Below, one piece after another: positions 24,805-32,874 of a DNA stretch of 64,000 bases. The translations under genes and the position numbers were made by a program. This DNA is from Gluconacetobacter azotocaptans. Its GTDB lineage: Bacteria; Pseudomonadota; Alphaproteobacteria; Acetobacterales; Acetobacteraceae. The DNA is taken from assembly GCF_014174355.1 (NCBI RefSeq), contig NZ_JABEQF010000014.1, positions 26,449 through 90,448 of the forward strand, written 5' to 3'. The notes under the pieces are model-generated. The model did no database searches, was not told the DNA's origin, and saw only the letters and a list, made by a program, of their open reading frames with translations. Numbering within the stretch: the stretch's first letter is position 1; every line of letters starts with the position of its first letter.

Positions 24805-25113
24805 TCAGGACGTTTTTTTGGCAGGTGAGACTATTGGAGGCGCTGGAATATCAAGGCTTAGTGGAAATTCCAAGTGAGGGCTAAACGAGTCGTAAGGGCA
24901 TGAGATATGGCCTTCTGTTGTCGGTTTGCGCGTAAATGTTGGATCTGGAACCGGATGGTCGCCCACCGTTTCCAGAGCATCAGAATCTTCATCTCTGACG
25001 CCGAATTCTGCGAGAATGCGAATTATGTCAAGACCACCAACGGTGACAAAACGATCCTTCACATAGGTTTCATGTATATCGCGCAGCAATCCGTTCATCT
25101 GTATTTTATGCAT
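24805..25113 (-). CDS. Unknown small protein (102 aa), possibly a truncated gene
   Basis: The frame begins MHKIQMNGLLRDIHETYVKD, continues GGLDIIRILAEFGVRDEDSD and ends SLDIPAPPIVSPAKKTS. It is not recognised. Regular secondary structure seems confined to the first half. The end, rich in proline and aromatic residues, looks like the tail of a larger enzyme. The 33-bp gap to the downstream EamA gene on the same strand suggests co-transcription. The ribosome-binding site is weak and Met6 is an alternative start. Confidence 0.45.
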   Translation of the reverse strand: MHKIQMNGLLRDIHETYVKDRFVTVGGLDIIRILAEFGVRDEDSDALETVGDHPVPDPTFTRKPTTEGHISCPYDSFSPHLEFPLSLDIPAPPIVSPAKKTS

Positions 25114-25356
25114 GGATATGAATTTTCTCTATCACCATAAAAGAAATGAATCGTAACCTGTCGCAATATGGAAGACGCGTACGTGGCTCTTCGAGCCGTC
25201 GCGCACGTTGGCACCGCACACCACGGTGGAGCTGCCGTCGTTTAGTCACGGGGAACTTTGCAGCATTCCTCTCCTCCAGCTTCCAATTGTAAGGCGTGCC
25301 GCAAATTAGAGAAACGATAATTTGACGTAAGTTGCATTAGGAATCATGATGGTAAG

Positions 25357-25665
25357 ATGACACGTGCACTCGATCTTCTGCTGATTCGCACCTTCGTCAC
25401 TGTGGCCGATCGCGCCAGCATGACAAACGCGGCGAATAAGCTGCGTTTGACGCAGGGAGCGGTCAGTCAACATGTCAGGCGATTGGAAGACTAATCGAGT
25501 CGGTCGCTGTTTGAGCGTGCGCGTGGTGGTCTGAGACTGACTTCGTTGGGAGAACGCCTGCTGGGCAAGGCCCGGCATCTTCCTGCTCTTAACGATGAAA
25601 TATGGGGGGGACTTGGACGAGCACGCCCTCACAAGGCAAGTTGCGTCTCCCTGCATCATCCCAGA
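25357..25665 (+). pseudogene. LysR-family regulator remnant (N-terminal HTH only)
   Basis: From the ATG at 25357 the DNA encodes MTRALDLLLIRTFVTVADRA, then LRLTQGAVSQHVRRLED and a TAA at 25492-25494. Past the stop, homology to the intact island LysR (28878-29744) continues (RSLFERARGGLRLTSLGERL). A second lesion is an extra G in the seven-G run at 25605-25611. Similarity fades near 25665 and the effector domain is gone. It is therefore a paralogue disabled by a nonsense change, a frameshift and a 3' deletion. Confidence 0.85.
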
Positions 25666-25936
25666 CAATGCAGAAACCATGCTCTTTTCCTCCATCATGG
25701 ATTCCTCCTTCAAAAACGAAGGAGGGGCAGTTTCTCTTCGCCTGACATGGCTGACTCGGACTAAAAGGGAGGATTAAGGTGAGCGATCATACGCAGGATA
25801 TGCCCGAGAGGGACGCACGGTAGAATGAACAGCCACGCTGGGACCGGGATCCGTGTGTCGGATATCTTCTTCGGGCAGTGAACTTGAGTGATCGGCGCGG
25901 CACGGGGTCCATCAACTGATTGGTCAGGAAGACGTC

Positions 25937-26776
25937 TTGGCGCGCACTTACGAAAGAAATACCACGCGATATTGGTTCGACAATGATCTTCCCGGCCTCA
26001 GCCTGATGTGTGCGGACTTTACGAGACAGGATTATCCGCCGCATCTGCATGACGGCTTTGTCATCGCCATTACCGAGGCAGGCGGATCGATCATCAAAAG
26101 CCGCGGCGTTGTGGATGAGGCGCGCCCCTCATCGCTGTTGGTTTTCAACCCGGACGAGCCCCACGCGGGTACAATGGGACGCAGTCAGCACTGGCGCTAT
26201 CGATCCCTATATCTGTCTGATGACGCGATCAAGGTCGTGGCGCAAGGTCTCGGCATCGACGATATTCCGCGTTTTAATAGAAATATTTTCCTTGATCCTG
26301 ATCTGATCCAGAGTTTTCTATCGTTACATTATTGTCTTGATGGCAATACGAATGGGCTCCGCCGCCAAGAATTGCTAATCGGCACTTTTGGGAGTCTGTT
26401 TCGACGCCATGGTCATGGTGGCAGTGTTATTGATCGTGCCCCACGAGATCGCATGCTGATCCGACAGGTCATGCAGAGGATGACGGATCAATTCGCGGAT
26501 GATTTGAGTCTGGAGGAATTAAGCCGGTCGGTCGGTTTAACTCCGTTTCAACTGATCGGCCTTTTCAAGCGTGGTATCGGTCTGACCCCGCACGCATATT
26601 TAATGCAGATCCGCTTGGAGCATGCTCGTGATTACCTTCGGCGTGGCATACCCATTGCACAGGCCGCCGTAATGGCTGGGTTCTATGACCAGAGCGCGTT
26701 CACAACCTATTTTCGGCGCTGTCACGGAATCACGCCCAAGCAGTTTGTGAAGGCCATCCGTCAGGTGGAATCCTGA
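25937..26776 (+). CDS. AraC-family transcriptional regulator
   Basis: The 279-residue protein has an N-terminal AraC-type cupin (PPHLHDGFVIAITEAGGSII; FNPDEPHAGT) that senses a ligand. The C-terminal double helix-turn-helix is clear: LSLEELSRSVGLTPFQLIGL, FKRGIGLTPHAYLMQIRLEH and AAVMAGFYDQSAFTTYFRRC, ending GITPKQFVKAIRQ. It lies 82 bp upstream of alaX on the same strand and is the likely activator of the alaX-permease pair. The ligand may be an amino acid, judging from the neighbours. That is inference. Confidence 0.88.
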   Translation: MARTYERNTTRYWFDNDLPGLSLMCADFTRQDYPPHLHDGFVIAITEAGGSIIKSRGVVDEARPSSLLVFNPDEPHAGTMGRSQHWRYRSLYLSDDAIKVVAQGLGIDDIPRFNRNIFLDPDLIQSFLSLHYCLDGNTNGLRRQELLIGTFGSLFRRHGHGGSVIDRAPRDRMLIRQVMQRMTDQFADDLSLEELSRSVGLTPFQLIGLFKRGIGLTPHAYLMQIRLEHARDYLRRGIPIAQAAVMAGFYDQSAFTTYFRRCHGITPKQFVKAIRQVES

Positions 26777-26858
26777 ACGGTCTTTCCAACGCAATTTTCG
26801 CCAATCTTTTCTTCTCGAAAAGACGGACGCTCCTGATTTTGAGATTCAGGAGTACCGT

Positions 26859-27578
26859 ATGTCGCCGCGTGCCTTTTATCATGACCATCCCGAGACCTTG
26901 TGTCTCCAGACCGAGATCATTGCCTCGCAGCCCGGACGTGTCCGGCTGGCGCACTCGCCGTTCTTTCCCGGTGGCGGTGGCCAGATGGCGGATCGCGGCA
27001 TGCTGCGCTGGCAGCATGGGGAACTACCGGTGACGGGATTTGAAGGAAGCGGGAGGGATCAGTGGATCGTGCTGAGCGATCCCGATGCGGATATTACGGG
27101 TACCGTGGAAGCTGTTGTCGATCCGGCCTTTCGGCAGATGATGCGCGAACTGCATACCGGCACGCACATCCTGAATGCTCTTGTGTTTCAGAATTTCGAT
27201 GGCGCCTTGGTGACGGGCGTTCAGATGAACGAGGACGGCACCGCCCGCATGGATTTCGATGTGCCGGACGCGGACAATGGTCGACTGCGATCGCTCGAAG
27301 CTCCGATCAATGATGTGCTCCGGCAGAATCTCCCAGTGACAGATAGCTATGCCGGAATCGAACAGGCGGCGAAGGAGCACGGTCTGATCCGTTCGCGATC
27401 CGTGGCCCCGCCACCAACCCCAGACGGCACGATTCGGATCGTCGAAATTCGTGGCCTGGACCGGCAAGCCTGCGGTGGTACGCATCTGGCTGAAACTGGC
27501 ATGTCCCGACCCATCTGCATTCTCAAGATTGAAAACAAGGGACGTCATAATCGGCGAGTCCGCATTGGTCTGGCATAG
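26859..27578 (+). CDS. alaX: Alanyl-tRNA editing protein AlaX
   Basis: AlaX hydrolyses Ser-tRNA(Ala) or Gly-tRNA(Ala) in trans, copying the editing domain of alanyl-tRNA synthetase. The 239 residues contain FFPGGGGQMADRG, the zinc/catalytic motif HTGTH near residue 98 (HxxxH), and CGGTH near residue 205, the third and fourth metal ligands. The aminoacylation domain is absent. GAGTACCGT lies before the ATG at 26859. The amino acid permease gene starts 15 bp after its stop, so the two form an operon, probably under the AraC protein. The size matches AlaX with an N-terminal barrel. Confidence 0.9.
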   Translation: MSPRAFYHDHPETLCLQTEIIASQPGRVRLAHSPFFPGGGGQMADRGMLRWQHGELPVTGFEGSGRDQWIVLSDPDADITGTVEAVVDPAFRQMMRELHTGTHILNALVFQNFDGALVTGVQMNEDGTARMDFDVPDADNGRLRSLEAPINDVLRQNLPVTDSYAGIEQAAKEHGLIRSRSVAPPPTPDGTIRIVEIRGLDRQACGGTHLAETGMSRPICILKIENKGRHNRRVRIGLA

Positions 27579-27592
27579 GAGCGGATGTCATC

Positions 27593-28875
27593 ATGGATAC
27601 GGTTGATATCCCAACTGGATCGGTAAGCCTGCGGCGCGCTTTGGGGTTGCGGGCTGCCGTTGCCCTTGGTGTCGGGGGTACGATTGGCGGAGGAATTTTT
27701 GTCCTGATCGGCAATGCGGCGATGCTTTCCGGACCTGCGGCATTGCTGGCTTTTGGGCTCGCATTCGTCGTGGCTCTTTTGATCGCTCTGCCTTATGCGG
27801 AACTCGCCTGCCGTTATCCCACGGCAGGGGGCGGTTATGCTTTCGTGCGCGAAGTGCTTGGTCACGAATGGGGATTTCTGATGGGGTGGGTATTCTGGGG
27901 CTCCTATGTCTTCATCAGTGGCTACGTCACGTTTGGTTTCGGGGGATATTTGAGCGCTCTGACTGGTATACCGTCGCTTCTCGGTGCCCTCGGGCTTGTG
28001 GCAGTGTGTACCCTGATCAATGTCGTGGGTGTGAAACTGTCAGGGCAGGTCCAGCAGGCGATCATCGTCCTCGCGCTGGCCGGATTATCGGGTTTTGTTC
28101 TGCTGGGCCTGCCGTCAATCACGGTCACATATTTCCATCCGTGGATGCCCCATGGCATGGCTGGGGTCATGTCGGCCACGCTGATGGCCTTTCTAGCCTT
28201 CGGCGGCTTCGACATGGTCGCTGCCGCGGGGGAAGAGGTGGCGCGACCGGAGCGCAATCTGCCACTGGCGATTCTGCTGACGCTGGGGATTGTCCTGTTC
28301 GTCTACCTTGCCGTCGCCTTCGTCGCTCTGGGGACGTTGGGGTGGCGCAGTCGTCAGCTCCGTTAGCGGATGCCGCACGTATTTTCCTCGGTCGCAACGG
28401 GGAAAAGGGGATCGCTCTGGTGGCAGTCCTGACGACGGCGGCAACGGGAAATGCCGTTTTGGTGGTCACGTCGCGGATTTGTTTCGCAATGGCGCGCGAC
28501 GGGCTCCTACCGGGAGCGCTGGCCCGCGTCCAGATGAGCACGGGGGTGCCGTGGGCCGCGACCTTGCTGAGCGCGGGGATGCTCGGTGTGGTTGCTTTGA
28601 CGGGGTCGCTCCGGCTTGCGACGGCGATCGGCGGATGCCTCTACGTACTGCACTTTATTCCCTCGCTCCTGGTCCTCATAAGTCTGCGAAAGCGCGATGA
28701 TATATTGCCGCCGTTCCGGATGCCGCTTCCGACTATTTTGCTGCCACTCGCCCTTGGCGTATCCGGGCTCATGCTCGTGGCTAGTGGCGGGCTGGGAATG
28801 CTCGGAGGGCTGATTTGGATCGGAATTGGCGCGTGTCTTCGGTGGTTGAAACCGATGGTTCGACGGCATTTATGA
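27593..28875 (+). pseudogene. Amino acid permease (APC superfamily), frameshifted
   Basis: The first 254 codons encode an APC transporter start: RRALGLRAAVALGVGGTIGG then GIFVLIGNAAML, with the unwound TM1 GxGIGxGIF-like motif as GGTIGGGIF. TM helices follow up to VFVYLAVAFVALGTLG. At 28338-28345 one G appears missing, and the sense resumes in another frame as VAQSSAPLADAARIFLGRNG, running through six more helices to RWLKPMVRRHL at 28875. Rejoined, the protein would be about 427 residues with 12 helices, normal for the family. It may be a true mutation or a sequencing error in a G-rich run. It lies 15 bp behind alaX. Confidence 0.85.
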
Positions 28876-28877
28876 GG

Positions 28878-29744
28878 TCACGCAGCCTGTCGAAACTGTG
28901 AAAATGTGGCTCGCAAAGCGCGGGCCATTTCAGTCGCGGCTGACGATATGGATTTTGCGGAGAGATGGAGAGTGATTGCAAATGATGACAGATCGGGCAG
29001 CCCGGCGTCGCTGAGAATGGTGAGATCTGCCGGGATGGTGGATGACAGCCAGGCGGTCACGGCGAGATCTGCTCTTACCGTCGTGGCTGTCGCTTCGATG
29101 CTGCCCGCTTCGAACGCGCTTCGCCAAGTGAGCCCGCTTTTACGCAGTGCCTCGAGGATGACAGGACGAAAGGCGCAGGTGCGTGCCACCATCGAAATAG
29201 GTAACGGACGGCGACGATAGGCCTGGCCGCCCCGGGCGCCCACCCACACCAGCCTGTCCACTGTCAGACATTCGCCTGTCTCATGTCCCGCAGGCTCTTC
29301 AATGACCGCGAGGTCCAACTCTCCCTTCGCGAGAGCGACTTTCAGTTCAGGGGAGGCAGAGCAGACGAGGGACAATTCGACGTGGGGATGGGCGTCCGAG
29401 AACGCTTTCAAGGCCGGCGCGATACTGGTGCCGATCAGGTCTGGAGGTACACCGAGGCGCAATTTCCCCTTGATAGCGTGGCCTTCCAGATCTTCCCAGA
29501 TGTCATCATTAAGCGCGAGGAGATAGCGCGCCTTACCGAGCAGACGCTCCCCCAAAACAGTAAGAATCAGCCCGCCACGCGTTCGTTCAAACAGGGCGCC
29601 TCCCAATTGATCTTCCAGGCGACGGACGTGCTGGCTGACGGCACCTTGTGTCAGATGCAGCGCATTCGCGGCAATCGTCATGCTGTCATGGTCGGCAACA
29701 GTGACGAAAGTGCGGATCAGGGCGAGATCAAGCGTGCGTGCCAT
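28878..29744 (-). CDS. LysR-family transcriptional regulator (ArgP/LysG-like context)
   Basis: The 288-residue protein has the usual N-terminal winged HTH, MARTLDLALIRTFVTVADHD through LTQGAVSQHVRRLED, and a substrate-binding domain (LRLGVPPDLIGTSIAPALKA ... GELDLAVIEEPAGHE). It is divergent from a LysE-type exporter gene with 97 bp between, the classical arrangement in which the regulator senses an amino acid and activates its exporter. A conserved GCAACTTAC element lies between them and is also found ahead of the LysR remnant at 25357. The start is the ATG at 29742-29744. Confidence 0.88.
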   Translation of the reverse strand: MARTLDLALIRTFVTVADHDSMTIAANALHLTQGAVSQHVRRLEDQLGGALFERTRGGLILTVLGERLLGKARYLLALNDDIWEDLEGHAIKGKLRLGVPPDLIGTSIAPALKAFSDAHPHVELSLVCSASPELKVALAKGELDLAVIEEPAGHETGECLTVDRLVWVGARGGQAYRRRPLPISMVARTCAFRPVILEALRKSGLTWRSAFEAGSIEATATTVRADLAVTAWLSSTIPADLTILSDAGLPDLSSFAITLHLSAKSISSAATEMARALRATFSQFRQAA

Positions 29745-29841
29745 AGCGGCATTATAGATCGTAATGGCCGACACATCAAACCATCGTTTTTCTAATGGAT
29801 TGTCGCAACTTACATTCAGGTCGCGACAGGGAGAAAAAACG
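29745..29841. promoter_or_regulatory. Divergent lysR-lysE control region with candidate LysR site
   Basis: The sequence CTAATGGATTGTCGCAACTTACATT lies about 20-45 bp before the lysE start. A related element, with CTAATGCAACTTACGTCAAA read on the minus strand (25319-25343), stands in front of the LysR remnant. Conservation at two regulators of the same subfamily suggests a shared operator. This is inference from comparison within the window. Confidence 0.5.
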
Positions 29842-30435
29842 ATGGCCACAGAGGGACTGTTATCGCTTGCCGTGTTCACAATGGCGTCCACGGTGACGCC
29901 AGGCGGCGCGACAACGATGGCGACAGCTTCTGGCGCGCATTTCGGATACCGCCAGACTCTTCCCTTGATGGCGGGGATTGCGGTCGGGCTTGGCTCGATG
30001 ACGGCTGGTACCGCCGTCGGACTGGGGGCGATCATCATAAATGCACCGCGATTCCAGATGGCGATGAAAGTCGTTGGAACGGTCTATCTGCTCTGGCTCG
30101 CTTGGCGGATCAGTCGGAATGGGCCACCGCGTCAGGCGAGCATGGCGCGCCCTGCACGGTTTCTGTCGGGCCTCTGGCTGACGTGGCATAACCCGAAGGG
30201 TTGGGCGATCGCGCTCGGTGCGGCGGCATCCTTCGCGGGTATCGCCAGCAGCCCCTTGATTCTGGCGTCGCTTCTGGGCCTTGCATTTGGCATTTCTGCG
30301 ATCCTGTCGCTGTCACTCTGGTGCATGGCGGGCTTGGTGGTGGGGCGTTTATTGCGTACTGACCGTCAATGGCACCTCCTGAACGCCGCGCTGGGCATTC
30401 TCCTTGCATTATCGATTGCGCCGATGTGGTTCTGA
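29842..30435 (+). CDS. LysE-family amino acid exporter
   Basis: The 197-residue protein has six hydrophobic helices. It begins MATEGLLSLAVFTMASTVTP, followed by GGATTMATASGAHFGYRQTL, the LysE/RhtB TM1-loop pattern (T-P-G-x-x). WLTWHNPKGWAIALGAAASF matches the second-half N-P-K motif. It would export an amino acid by proton antiport. The divergent LysR gene probably regulates it. A purine-rich GGGAGAAA precedes the ATG at 29842. An outer-membrane barrel gene starts almost directly after it. Confidence 0.87.
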   Translation: MATEGLLSLAVFTMASTVTPGGATTMATASGAHFGYRQTLPLMAGIAVGLGSMTAGTAVGLGAIIINAPRFQMAMKVVGTVYLLWLAWRISRNGPPRQASMARPARFLSGLWLTWHNPKGWAIALGAAASFAGIASSPLILASLLGLAFGISAILSLSLWCMAGLVVGRLLRTDRQWHLLNAALGILLALSIAPMWF

Positions 30436-30441
30436 CGCGGG

Positions 30442-31437
30442 ATGTGCGGGCAGCCACGCGGACGTGCCCGACGCTCTCAGATCGTCTTTCCATTTGCGGC
30501 CAGAGTGGCTTTGTTGATCCTGCCTCTCTTATGGACCGTCGGCGATGTATCGGCGTCGAGAGCGGATGAGGCCCCTTCCCACCAATGGTACACAGGGAGC
30601 CTGATGTCACCATCGGGTGCCCTGCCAGTTGGAGGAATCCTCGTCATGGAGCCCTACGTCGCGTTTCAGTGCGCGAATGATCGGTTTGATGCCGTTGGTC
30701 GGAATCAGTCGCTCGCCGCGTCGTCATGCACGATAAGCAATTTTACCGCCATCAAATATGGAGTGACCCGTTCGCTCAGTCTACAAGCTATTCCTACGAT
30801 TGCGCGTAATAAAGATGCCCGAAAGTGGGGTAACTTGGGATTCGGCGATCTGCCGGTGGATATCATGTGGCGCGTTCTCGACGAGGATTCGCGCCATCGA
30901 TACCCCACTCTATCGTTCCTGAGCGGTATAAGCTTTCCGACCGGGCGGTACCAGAAGCTTGATTCCATGGCCGACGCGATGGGATCGGGAGGATGGCAGC
31001 TGCGTATAGGGCTTGCGGCGCAGTCGCTGCAAACGATGCCGAATAATCGACCACTGCGTTTGCGCGGATGGCTTGCATTCCACGTGCCACTTGGTCGCGT
31101 TTCCGTCCGGGGGCTGAATGCTTACGGCCTTCCCGCAAGTATGGCGTCCACAGTGAGGGTGGGCATGTCAGGGCAAGGTGGTGTGGCCGGAGAATATGGT
31201 GTTGATCGCCATTGGGTGCTCGCTTTCGATTTGGTTCGGAATTGGTCGAATGGAAACAGGATCTATCGGTCGAGGCGCAGTGCAGAGCCATCAAGCGGCG
31301 ATTGGGAGGTCGCTCCGGCCGTCGAATATAATTGGTCGGCGAAGTTGGGGATCATTGCGGGCGCTGTGATCCCCATGGTCGGGCATAACGAGGCTAGAGA
31401 GTTTGTAGGACAGGCTGCTGTCAATATTGTATTCTAA
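30442..31437 (+). CDS. Outer-membrane beta-barrel protein, MetA-pathway-of-phenol-degradation type
   Basis: The 331-residue frame has an N-terminal signal (ARVALLILPLLWTVGDVSAS then RADEAP), followed by alternating polar/hydrophobic strands, aromatic girdles and a terminal phenylalanine (QAAVNIVF), all usual for porin-like barrels. Phrases such as LPVGGILVMEPYVAFQ and ATVEYNWS-like APAVEYNWSAKLGIIAGAVI fit the phenol-MetA-degradation transporter family. The true start may be further downstream. It follows lysE by only six bases, so the two may together carry a substrate across both membranes. That link is inference. Confidence 0.7.
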   Translation: MCGQPRGRARRSQIVFPFAARVALLILPLLWTVGDVSASRADEAPSHQWYTGSLMSPSGALPVGGILVMEPYVAFQCANDRFDAVGRNQSLAASSCTISNFTAIKYGVTRSLSLQAIPTIARNKDARKWGNLGFGDLPVDIMWRVLDEDSRHRYPTLSFLSGISFPTGRYQKLDSMADAMGSGGWQLRIGLAAQSLQTMPNNRPLRLRGWLAFHVPLGRVSVRGLNAYGLPASMASTVRVGMSGQGGVAGEYGVDRHWVLAFDLVRNWSNGNRIYRSRRSAEPSSGDWEVAPAVEYNWSAKLGIIAGAVIPMVGHNEAREFVGQAAVNIVF

Positions 31438-31575
31438 CCATGATAGGCATGGCACGGTGCACGAGCCTCCTGTATCAACATCGCGGTCGATCGCTGGTCA
31501 AAGGCGGACAGACAGCCGGTTATGCTGACCTGACCAGCAGAGCCTATCCGGGATTTTGTGCGGGGCCAGTTACTC
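31438..31575. other. Intergenic segment with IS-end-like sequence
   Basis: No gene is seen. At about 31536-31560, GCCTATCCGGGATTTTGTGC resembles the terminal inverted repeat of IS256-family elements, and it lies just outside the transposase remnant that follows. This suggests it is the right end of that IS. Confidence 0.45.
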
Positions 31576-31710
31576 TCAGAGGGTGAAGCGTTCGCCGAAG
31601 ATGATGGCGAACTGCGTTTTAGCCTCGGTCCATTCACGTGGCGGGCGCTTCCAGTCCTGCGCCAGGTGATTGAGCACGAGATATCGCAACTTCATCGCGG
31701 CCGCCAATGA
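31576..31710 (-). pseudogene. IS256-family transposase, C-terminal remnant
   Basis: On the minus strand the DNA reads MKLRYLVLNHLAQDWKRPPR and then EWTEAKTQFAIIFGERFTL before a stop (31576-31578). This is the conserved end of IS256/mutator-type transposases (K-L-x-Y-L-x-L-x-N ... W-x-x-P-x-x-x-W-x-x-A-x-x-Q-F-A-I-x-F-G-x-R-F). The rest of the gene is missing: the arfB repeat begins about 12 bp beyond. So the IS was cut at the island's right junction. Confidence 0.8.
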
Positions 31711-31722
31711 CAACTGCCTGTC

Positions 31723-32142
31723 CTAGTCGTGCCGCAGGGCGCGTCCGCGCTTGATGCTGGCGCGGTGGGCCTTGCCGTCCAGCCGGCGCTGGCGGGCGGC
31801 GCGGCCGGGGCGGGTGGCGACGCGGAAGGCGGGGCGGTGCGCGGCCTCGCGGATCAGGGCGGCCAGCCGTTCGACCGCGTCCTCGCGGTTGCGCTGCTGG
31901 GTGCGGAAGCGCCGGGCGGTGATGACGATGACGCCGTCGCGCGTGGCGCGGCTGCCCGCGACCTCGAGCAGGCGGGCGCGTACCCGTTCGGACAGCGCGG
32001 GCGAGCGCGCGGCGTCGAAGCGTAGCTGCGCCGCCGTGGCCACCTTGTTGACGTTCTGCCCGCCGGGGCCGGAGGCGAGGATATAGCTGACCTCCAGCTC
32101 GGACTCGGCCAGGGACAGTCCTGGAAGGATCGGGATTGCCAT
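31723..32142 (-). CDS. arfB: Alternative ribosome-rescue factor ArfB (ICT1-like peptidyl-tRNA hydrolase), intact copy
   Basis: ArfB releases peptides from ribosomes stalled on mRNAs without a stop codon. The 139-residue protein has the GGQ catalytic loop (SGPGGQNVNKVATAAQLRFD, about residues 25-44) and a long basic C-terminal tail, with RRLDGKAHRASIKRGRALRH at the end, which inserts in the mRNA channel. Length is typical. Its start codon lies about 75 bp from the divergent lysE-type gene at 32217. The copy at 23417-23838 is nearly identical but frameshifted. Confidence 0.92.
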   Translation of the reverse strand: MAIPILPGLSLAESELEVSYILASGPGGQNVNKVATAAQLRFDAARSPALSERVRARLLEVAGSRATRDGVIVITARRFRTQQRNREDAVERLAALIREAAHRPAFRVATRPGRAARQRRLDGKAHRASIKRGRALRHD

Positions 32143-32169
32143 GCGTACGGCATAGCATGTTTCGCGCCG
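31723..32169. repeat. Right direct repeat (447 bp) bounding the island
   Basis: It is the counterpart of 23417-23865, in the same orientation, and contains the intact arfB. The left edge (CTAGTCGT) directly follows the IS256-type remnant. The right edge dissolves at about TTTCGCGCCG upstream of the gene. Confidence 0.9.
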
Positions 32170-32216
32170 CCGCGCGTGCTATCGGTTGGGTCGCGAAACG
32201 GAAACAGGGGGAACGC

Positions 32217-32849
32217 ATGCCGGGTACGACCAATCTGATCGCCTTCGCGCTGGTGGCGCTGGGCATGGCGCTGACGCCGGGGCCGAACATGATCTATCTG
32301 GTCTCGCGGTCGATCTGCCAGGGCTGGCGGGCGGGGCTGGTGTCGCTGGGCGGGGTGGCGCTGGGCTTTGTCATCTACATGCTGTGCGCCGCGTTCGGCA
32401 TTACCGCGCTGCTGCTGGCGGTGCCCCATGCCTATGACGCGCTGCGCCTGGGCGGGGCGGCGTATCTGCTGTATCTGGCGTGGCAGGCGATCCGCCCCGG
32501 CGGACGCTCGCCGTTCCAGGTGCGCGACCTGCCCGTCGACGGGCCGGGCCGGCTGTTCGTGATGGGGTTCGTCACCAACCTGCTGAACCCCAAGATCGCG
32601 GTCATGTACCTGTCGCTGCTGCCGCAGTTCGTCCAGCCGGGCCACGGCGGGGTGCTGGCGCAGTCGCTGACGCTGGGCAGCACGCAGATCCTGGTCAGCA
32701 TCGCGGTGAATACGGCGATCGCGCTGGCGGCCGGGTCGATCGCATCCTTCCTGACCACGCGCCCGCGCTGGGCCATGGTGCAGCGCTGGCTGATGGCCAC
32801 CGTGCTGGGTGGGCTGGCGGTCCGCATGGCGCTGGAGAGCCGGCGCTGA
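32217..32849 (+). CDS. LysE/RhtB-family exporter (core chromosome)
   Basis: The 210-residue protein has the canonical start ALGMALTPGPNMIYLVSRSI and then QGWRAGLVSLGGVALGF, with NLLNPKIAVMYLSLLPQF in the second half. Six membrane helices are present. It would export amino acids or homoserine-lactone-like compounds. Codon use is GC-rich like the core genes, unlike the LysE gene in the island. GGGGGAACGC precedes the ATG at 32217. Confidence 0.88.
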   Translation: MPGTTNLIAFALVALGMALTPGPNMIYLVSRSICQGWRAGLVSLGGVALGFVIYMLCAAFGITALLLAVPHAYDALRLGGAAYLLYLAWQAIRPGGRSPFQVRDLPVDGPGRLFVMGFVTNLLNPKIAVMYLSLLPQFVQPGHGGVLAQSLTLGSTQILVSIAVNTAIALAAGSIASFLTTRPRWAMVQRWLMATVLGGLAVRMALESRR

Positions 32850-32874
32850 GCGTCCGTGTCCGGCCATCCGGATT

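Noticed and set aside
4600..28875. Treating all frameshifts (cytochrome c remnant, LysR remnant, arfB copy, permease) as sequencing errors
   Set aside because: The cytochrome and LysR fragments also lack large parts, and the LysR remnant has an additional nonsense codon, so decay is real there. Only the permease and arfB shifts could be single-read errors.
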